Below are positions 60,589 to 64,000 of a DNA stretch of 64,000 nt, piece by piece; positions within the stretch are counted from its first letter, which is position 1, and each line of letters begins with the position of its first letter. The notes below the pieces were generated by a model. That model made no database searches and had not been told where the DNA came from. It saw only the letters and a program-made list of their open reading frames with translations. Source of the DNA: an uncultured Oscillospiraceae bacterium (GTDB lineage Bacteria > Bacillota > Clostridia > Oscillospirales > Ruminococcaceae); the NCBI GenBank assembly GCA_900539195.1, contig UQBC01000001.1, positions 1 through 64,000 of the forward strand, written 5' to 3'. Position numbers and translations under genes: made by a program.

Positions 60589-61953
60589 ATGCCTAAACTG
60601 AAAAAGAAAACCCGACAGATGCAGCCGTCAAGACTGCTTGTACTCGGTTTTTCCATCATAATACTGACAGGTGCAACACTTCTTTTCCTGCCCATATCTT
60701 CAAAAAGCGGTCAGTTCAGTAGCTTCATAGACTGCCTGTTCACCGCCACAAGCGCAACCTGCGTTACCGGAATAACCGTTTTGGATACCTTCAATTATTT
60801 CAACGGCTTCGGTCAGGGTGTCATACTCGCTCTTATACAGGTCGGCGGTCTGGGATTTCTTACATTGGTTACATTCATCAACCTTATACTCGGCAAAAAG
60901 CTGGGCTGGTCAACCGTAAAGATTGCCGCAAGCGACCTTACCGACAACGCACTCGAAACCACACCGAAAAGGCTTTTCTATGAAATAGTCCTTTACTCGT
61001 TCGCTATAGAATTTGTCGGCGCTGTCATACTTTCATTTGTCTTTGTTCCCGACTTCGGCGCACTCGGAGTTTTTGAAGCGGTATTCCTGTCCGTTTCCGC
61101 TTTCTGCAACGCAGGCTTTGATCTGCTCACCGCAACTCAGGGAGCAGTGGGACTGAGCAATTACACCGCCAACCCCCTTGTTATGATAACCGTTACGGTA
61201 CTCATCACAACAGGCGGTCTGGGCTTTATCGTATGGCGAAACATAAGACATTATAACAAAACAAAACGTCTACTTCTCCATACAAAGCTGGTTCTTATAA
61301 TGGCCGCAGTTATGCTGCTTGTCGGCGCCGCTATAATATTTATAGTAGAATTCGGAAACCGGGACACGCTCGGACAGATGCCCGTAGGAGAAAAAATCCT
61401 CACATCTATATTCTTAAGCGCAAGCTCCCGTACCGCAGGCTTCCCCTGCTTTGATATGAACGATCTTATGCCCTTTACAAAAATAATTATCACCATCCTT
61501 ATGTTCATCGGTGCAGCTCCTGCATCCACAGCAGGCGGTATCAAGATAACGACCGTTGCACTTGTCGTTTGTACGGTAATTTCCGTGCTTAAGGGCAGAG
61601 AGGATACCTATCTTATGGGTCACAGGATAAAGCGTGACGCTATATATAAAACATTCACCGTTATCGTTCTGTCGCTGACTTTAATAGCCGTTTCATTTAC
61701 CGGCATACTTATGTGCTGTGAGGGTATGTCGCTTCAGAAAACAATATTCGAGGTAGTTTCCGCATTCTCTACTACAGGCTTCTCTGTAGGTGCGTCTGCA
61801 GAGATGAATGTCCCCGCAAAGCTGATAATGGTATTCACCATGCTTGCAGGAAGAATCGGTCCCGTAACGCTTATGACCTCTCTTATAATAAGAAAAAATC
61901 ACAACTCGGACAAGAACAGGATTCTCCCCGAGGGAAATATACTGGTAGGCTGA
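60589..61953 (+). CDS. Trk/Ktr potassium uptake membrane subunit
   Basis: A 454-residue K+ channel-like transporter of the TrkH/KtrB family with four pore repeats, each with its filter glycine: ATCVTGITV, FCNAGFDLL, SSRTAGFPC and FSTTGFSVG. AAGGAG precedes ATG 60589. No TrkA/KtrA regulatory subunit is in the window. The 5' gene is 32 nt upstream and trmN6 starts 1 nt after its stop. Confidence 0.92.
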   Translation: MPKLKKKTRQMQPSRLLVLGFSIIILTGATLLFLPISSKSGQFSSFIDCLFTATSATCVTGITVLDTFNYFNGFGQGVILALIQVGGLGFLTLVTFINLILGKKLGWSTVKIAASDLTDNALETTPKRLFYEIVLYSFAIEFVGAVILSFVFVPDFGALGVFEAVFLSVSAFCNAGFDLLTATQGAVGLSNYTANPLVMITVTVLITTGGLGFIVWRNIRHYNKTKRLLLHTKLVLIMAAVMLLVGAAIIFIVEFGNRDTLGQMPVGEKILTSIFLSASSRTAGFPCFDMNDLMPFTKIIITILMFIGAAPASTAGGIKITTVALVVCTVISVLKGREDTYLMGHRIKRDAIYKTFTVIVLSLTLIAVSFTGILMCCEGMSLQKTIFEVVSAFSTTGFSVGASAEMNVPAKLIMVFTMLAGRIGPVTLMTSLIIRKNHNSDKNRILPEGNILVG

Positions 61954-61954
61954 T

Positions 61955-62692
61955 ATGGCAGAAAAATATGAGAGCTTCGACCTTTCCGGCACAAAGATAT
62001 ATGTTTCCGAGGATCACCGTTTCGGCACTGACGCATTTCTTCTTGCAGATTTTGCCGACCCCGCACCTCACCATAAGGTGTGCGACCTGTGTACAGGCTG
62101 CGGTATAGTTCCGCTGATAATGTGCAGAAACATATCCAAAAAGCCCCCGAAAGAGATATACGGCATTGAGATAATGCCTGAAGCTGTAGAGCTTTTTGAT
62201 AAAAGCGTTGCCGAAAATAACCTTTCGGACAGAATAAAGCCGGTTCTTTGCGACCTTAAAGACCCGCAGGGCGTACCCCGTGAATACTTCGACATAGTGA
62301 CGGTAAATCCGCCCTACTGGAAAAAAGGCTCGGGTGAGGAACGCCTTTCCGATGTACAGGCGGCGGCAAGACACGAGATACTGTGCGATATAGACGATGT
62401 TATGAAAACCTCAGCGTCACTTTTAAAATATGGCGGAAGTCTTAAAATATGTCAGATACCGCTTCGCCTTGCCGATGTCATCTGCTCTATGCGTTCACAC
62501 GGGATCGAACCGAAGGTTATGCAGAATGTAGTTAACCGCAGAGGCGGTAAGCCGTGGCTCGTGCTTATAAGCGGAAAAAAGGGCGGCAAACCCGGAATGG
62601 AGCTTCTCCCCGATTTTGAAGTTTACACCGGCAACGGCTACAGCGATGAAATGAACAGAATCTACTACGGCACAAAAATGAAGAAAGGCTGA
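61955..62692 (+). CDS. tRNA1(Val) adenine-N6 methyltransferase-like protein
   Basis: A 245-residue SAM-dependent methyltransferase of the TrmN6/YfiC group. It has HRFGTDAFLLADF near the N-terminus, the SAM loop VCDLCTGCGIVPLIM and the N6-adenine motif NPPYWKKGSG. In E. coli the family modifies A37 of tRNA-Val. It starts 1 nt after the trkH stop and precedes rsmI, a common pairing in Firmicutes. Confidence 0.85.
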   Translation: MAEKYESFDLSGTKIYVSEDHRFGTDAFLLADFADPAPHHKVCDLCTGCGIVPLIMCRNISKKPPKEIYGIEIMPEAVELFDKSVAENNLSDRIKPVLCDLKDPQGVPREYFDIVTVNPPYWKKGSGEERLSDVQAAARHEILCDIDDVMKTSASLLKYGGSLKICQIPLRLADVICSMRSHGIEPKVMQNVVNRRGGKPWLVLISGKKGGKPGMELLPDFEVYTGNGYSDEMNRIYYGTKMKKG

Positions 62693-62701
62693 CACAGAAA
62701 T

Positions 62702-63532
62702 ATGGCAGGAAAATTATATATAGTCGGCACTCCGATAGGAAATTTGTCGGACCTGTCGCCGAGAGCTGTTGAAACACTCGGCAAGGTCGATTTTATCGCC
62801 GCAGAGGATACAAGAGTAACTCAGAAGCTGCTTACCCACTTCTCTATAAGCAAGCCTATGGTGAGCTACCACAAGTTCAGCGGTAACAAGCGTGGCGAGG
62901 ATATAACCGCCCGTCTGCTTGACGGCGAAACCTGCGCCATAGTGACCGACGCAGGTATGCCCTGCATATCCGACCCCGGCGAAGAGCTTGTAAGAGAGTG
63001 CCACGAGCACGGCGTTGAGATAGAAAGCGTACCGGGACCCAGCGCCGCAATAACAGCGCTTTGTATGAGCGGACTTGACACCTCACGCTTCAGCTTCGAG
63101 GGATTTTTAAGCGTTACCAAAAAACAGCGTGACGAACACCTTGACGAAATCAAGGACTTTTCAAGAACGCTTATATTCTATGAAGCGCCCCATAAGCTTA
63201 AAAACACTCTCGACGATCTGTACAGAGTTCTCGGAAACCGACAGATAGCCCTTTGCAGAGAGCTTACCAAGATACACGAGGAAGTTATTAAGGGTACTAT
63301 ATCAGAAATGATAGAACGCTACAAGGAGCTTACGCCGAGAGGCGAATATGTGCTTGTAGTCGAGGGAAAACCAAAGGTAAAGGAAAACGAGGATATAACG
63401 CTTTCCGATGCCGCACTTATGGCAAAAGAGCTGGTCGACGATGGAATTAAGCCGTCCGACGCCTGCAGACAGGTTGCAGGAAAAACCCCGTTCTCAAAGT
63501 CGGAAATATATAAGGAATATCTTAATATGTAA
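62702..63532 (+). CDS. rsmI: 16S rRNA 2'-O-methyltransferase RsmI
   Basis: A 276-residue enzyme that methylates the ribose of C1402 in 16S rRNA. It has GKLYIVGTPIGNLSDLSPRA at the start, AAEDTRVTQKLL, VTDAGMPCISDPGEELV and GPSAAITAL. AAAGG precedes ATG 62702. It follows the tRNA methyltransferase by 9 nt. Confidence 0.94.
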   Translation: MAGKLYIVGTPIGNLSDLSPRAVETLGKVDFIAAEDTRVTQKLLTHFSISKPMVSYHKFSGNKRGEDITARLLDGETCAIVTDAGMPCISDPGEELVRECHEHGVEIESVPGPSAAITALCMSGLDTSRFSFEGFLSVTKKQRDEHLDEIKDFSRTLIFYEAPHKLKNTLDDLYRVLGNRQIALCRELTKIHEEVIKGTISEMIERYKELTPRGEYVLVVEGKPKVKENEDITLSDAALMAKELVDDGIKPSDACRQVAGKTPFSKSEIYKEYLNM

Positions 63533-63573
63533 ATCTGCCGTCAGGCTTTAATAATACCGAAAGGAAAAATACT

Positions 63574-63729
63574 ATGGAAGAAAAGAAGAAAAAGAATTAC
63601 GTTGTTCCCGTTATAGGCGCTCTCATAGCTGTTGTAGCGTGCGTTGCCTATATCGTTATGAAGTTTGCGTCACAGCAGCAACAGCTTGAGGACAAGTGGA
63701 GCGAGTATGACGATTGCGGCTGGATGTAA
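63574..63729 (+). CDS. Small single-pass membrane protein (51 residues)
   Basis: A basic start MEEKKKKNYV, one membrane helix (about 9-32), then a short polar tail QQQQLEDKWSEYDDCGWM. GAAAGGA lies 11 nt before ATG 63574. It lies between rsmI and the SCIFF precursor. No family was recognised; the C-terminal Cys suggests a possible crosslink or a modified tail, but this is speculative. Confidence 0.6.
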   Translation: MEEKKKKNYVVPVIGALIAVVACVAYIVMKFASQQQQLEDKWSEYDDCGWM

Positions 63730-63745
63730 TTTTTCAAAATAACTA

Positions 63746-63774
63746 TTGAAATTTCCGTATCTTTATGATACAAT
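63746..63774 (+). promoter_or_regulatory. Promoter of SCIFF gene
   Basis: TTGAAA (63746-63751), 17 bp, then TACAAT (63769-63774); AGGAG-type ribosome site at 63792-63797. Confidence 0.75.
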
Positions 63775-63804
63775 TAGAATGATAACATAAACGGAGGTGT
63801 TTTT

Positions 63805-63951
63805 ATGAAGCACATTAAGACAGTTAACAAGGCTAACCTCAAGGAAACAGCTGCTAAGGGCGGTTGCGGCAGATGCCAGACTTCATGCCAGTCCGCTTGC
63901 AAGACAAGCTGCACAGTAGCTAACCAGAAGTGCGAGGCTTTAAACAAGTAA
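63805..63951 (+). CDS. scfA: SCIFF ranthipeptide precursor
   Basis: A 48-residue precursor of the SCIFF family (six cysteines in forty-five residues): MKHIKTVNKANLKETAAKGG, then Cys at 21, 24, 28, 32, 36 and 43. In Clostridia a dedicated radical SAM enzyme forms thioether links from Cys to gamma positions of other residues, giving a ranthipeptide. The maturase gene should lie just right of the window. The leader is residues about 1-19 and the core 20-48. CGGAGG precedes ATG 63805. It has its own promoter and a terminator right after it, allowing more precursor than enzyme. The mature role is thought to be signalling. Confidence 0.93.
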   Translation: MKHIKTVNKANLKETAAKGGCGRCQTSCQSACKTSCTVANQKCEALNK

Positions 63952-63977
63952 GCCACGGGTAAGAGAAAAGCTTTGAA

Positions 63978-64000
63978 AGCTCCCGAACAAAAACGGGAGC
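63978..64000 (+). terminator. Terminator after SCIFF gene
   Basis: A 7-bp stem GCTCCCG (63979-63985) with 63994-64000; the T-run would lie past the window edge. Confidence 0.6.

Overview
The window reads as chromosome of a low-to-middle GC anaerobic Clostridia, most like the Ruminococcaceae/Oscillospiraceae (Eubacterium siraeum or Ruminococcus type). The support is a cellobiose phosphorylase with a CUT1 sugar transporter, AdhE with a Rex-type operator, CxxC/FN3/PASTA surface proteins, T-box control of trpS, and a SCIFF ranthipeptide precursor at the right edge. Genes sit in short operons with strong AGGAGG-type ribosome binding sites, TTGACA/TATAAT promoters and very clean stem-loop terminators. 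The species is inferred, not proven.

Layout. 1-4.1 kb: a double cloverleaf repeat, then a sugar ABC transporter (lipoprotein plus two permeases) with repeated TTTTAGCTAAAA sites upstream. 4.1-10.1 kb: a TetR-GNAT fusion, a four-gene ExbB/ExbD-like motor operon, a TM2 protein, a thioesterase, ThiM and an AEC carrier. 10.4-16.5 kb: cellobiose phosphorylase, an AgrC/LytTR two-component pair and two small membrane or lipoprotein genes. 16.6-22.4 kb: an RNA-repair locus on the minus strand, with two WYL regulators, a roughly 500-nt orphan structured RNA, four tandem Y-RNA-like hairpins, rtcB and a Ro60/TROVE-like vWA protein. 22.5-26.2 kb: two type IV pilin-like genes around a membrane metalloprotease, then a DUF3800 gene with its own attenuated leader RNA. 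26.3-39.4 kb: adhE, three tandem paralogous lipoproteins, an XRE regulator, and a polyamine operon (speD, Lys/Arg/Orn decarboxylase, speE, two CPBP proteases). 39.5-50.9 kb: a CPA2 antiporter, ispDF, pheA, a PASTA pseudokinase, a small unknown gene, an ABC permease/ATPase pair, and trpS with a T-box. 51.4-57.6 kb: a secreted CHAP/FN3 protein with a structured leader, a BaiN-type flavoprotein, an RpiR regulator and an asparaginase. 57.8-64.0 kb: a RING/DUF2628-like membrane protein, a polytopic membrane protein, TrkH, TrmN6, RsmI, a small membrane protein and the SCIFF peptide.

The most interesting parts are the RtcB/Ro-like/Y-RNA-like locus with its unassigned large RNA, the ExbB/ExbD-like operon that has two extra ExbD-type membrane proteins in an organism with no outer membrane, and the SCIFF precursor with a terminator right behind it. 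Smaller points are an active-site-degenerate kinase, an interspersed repeat present in three copies, and a DUF3800 cassette flanked by 20-bp identical terminator repeats. No CRISPR array, tRNA, rRNA, transposase gene or prophage was seen.
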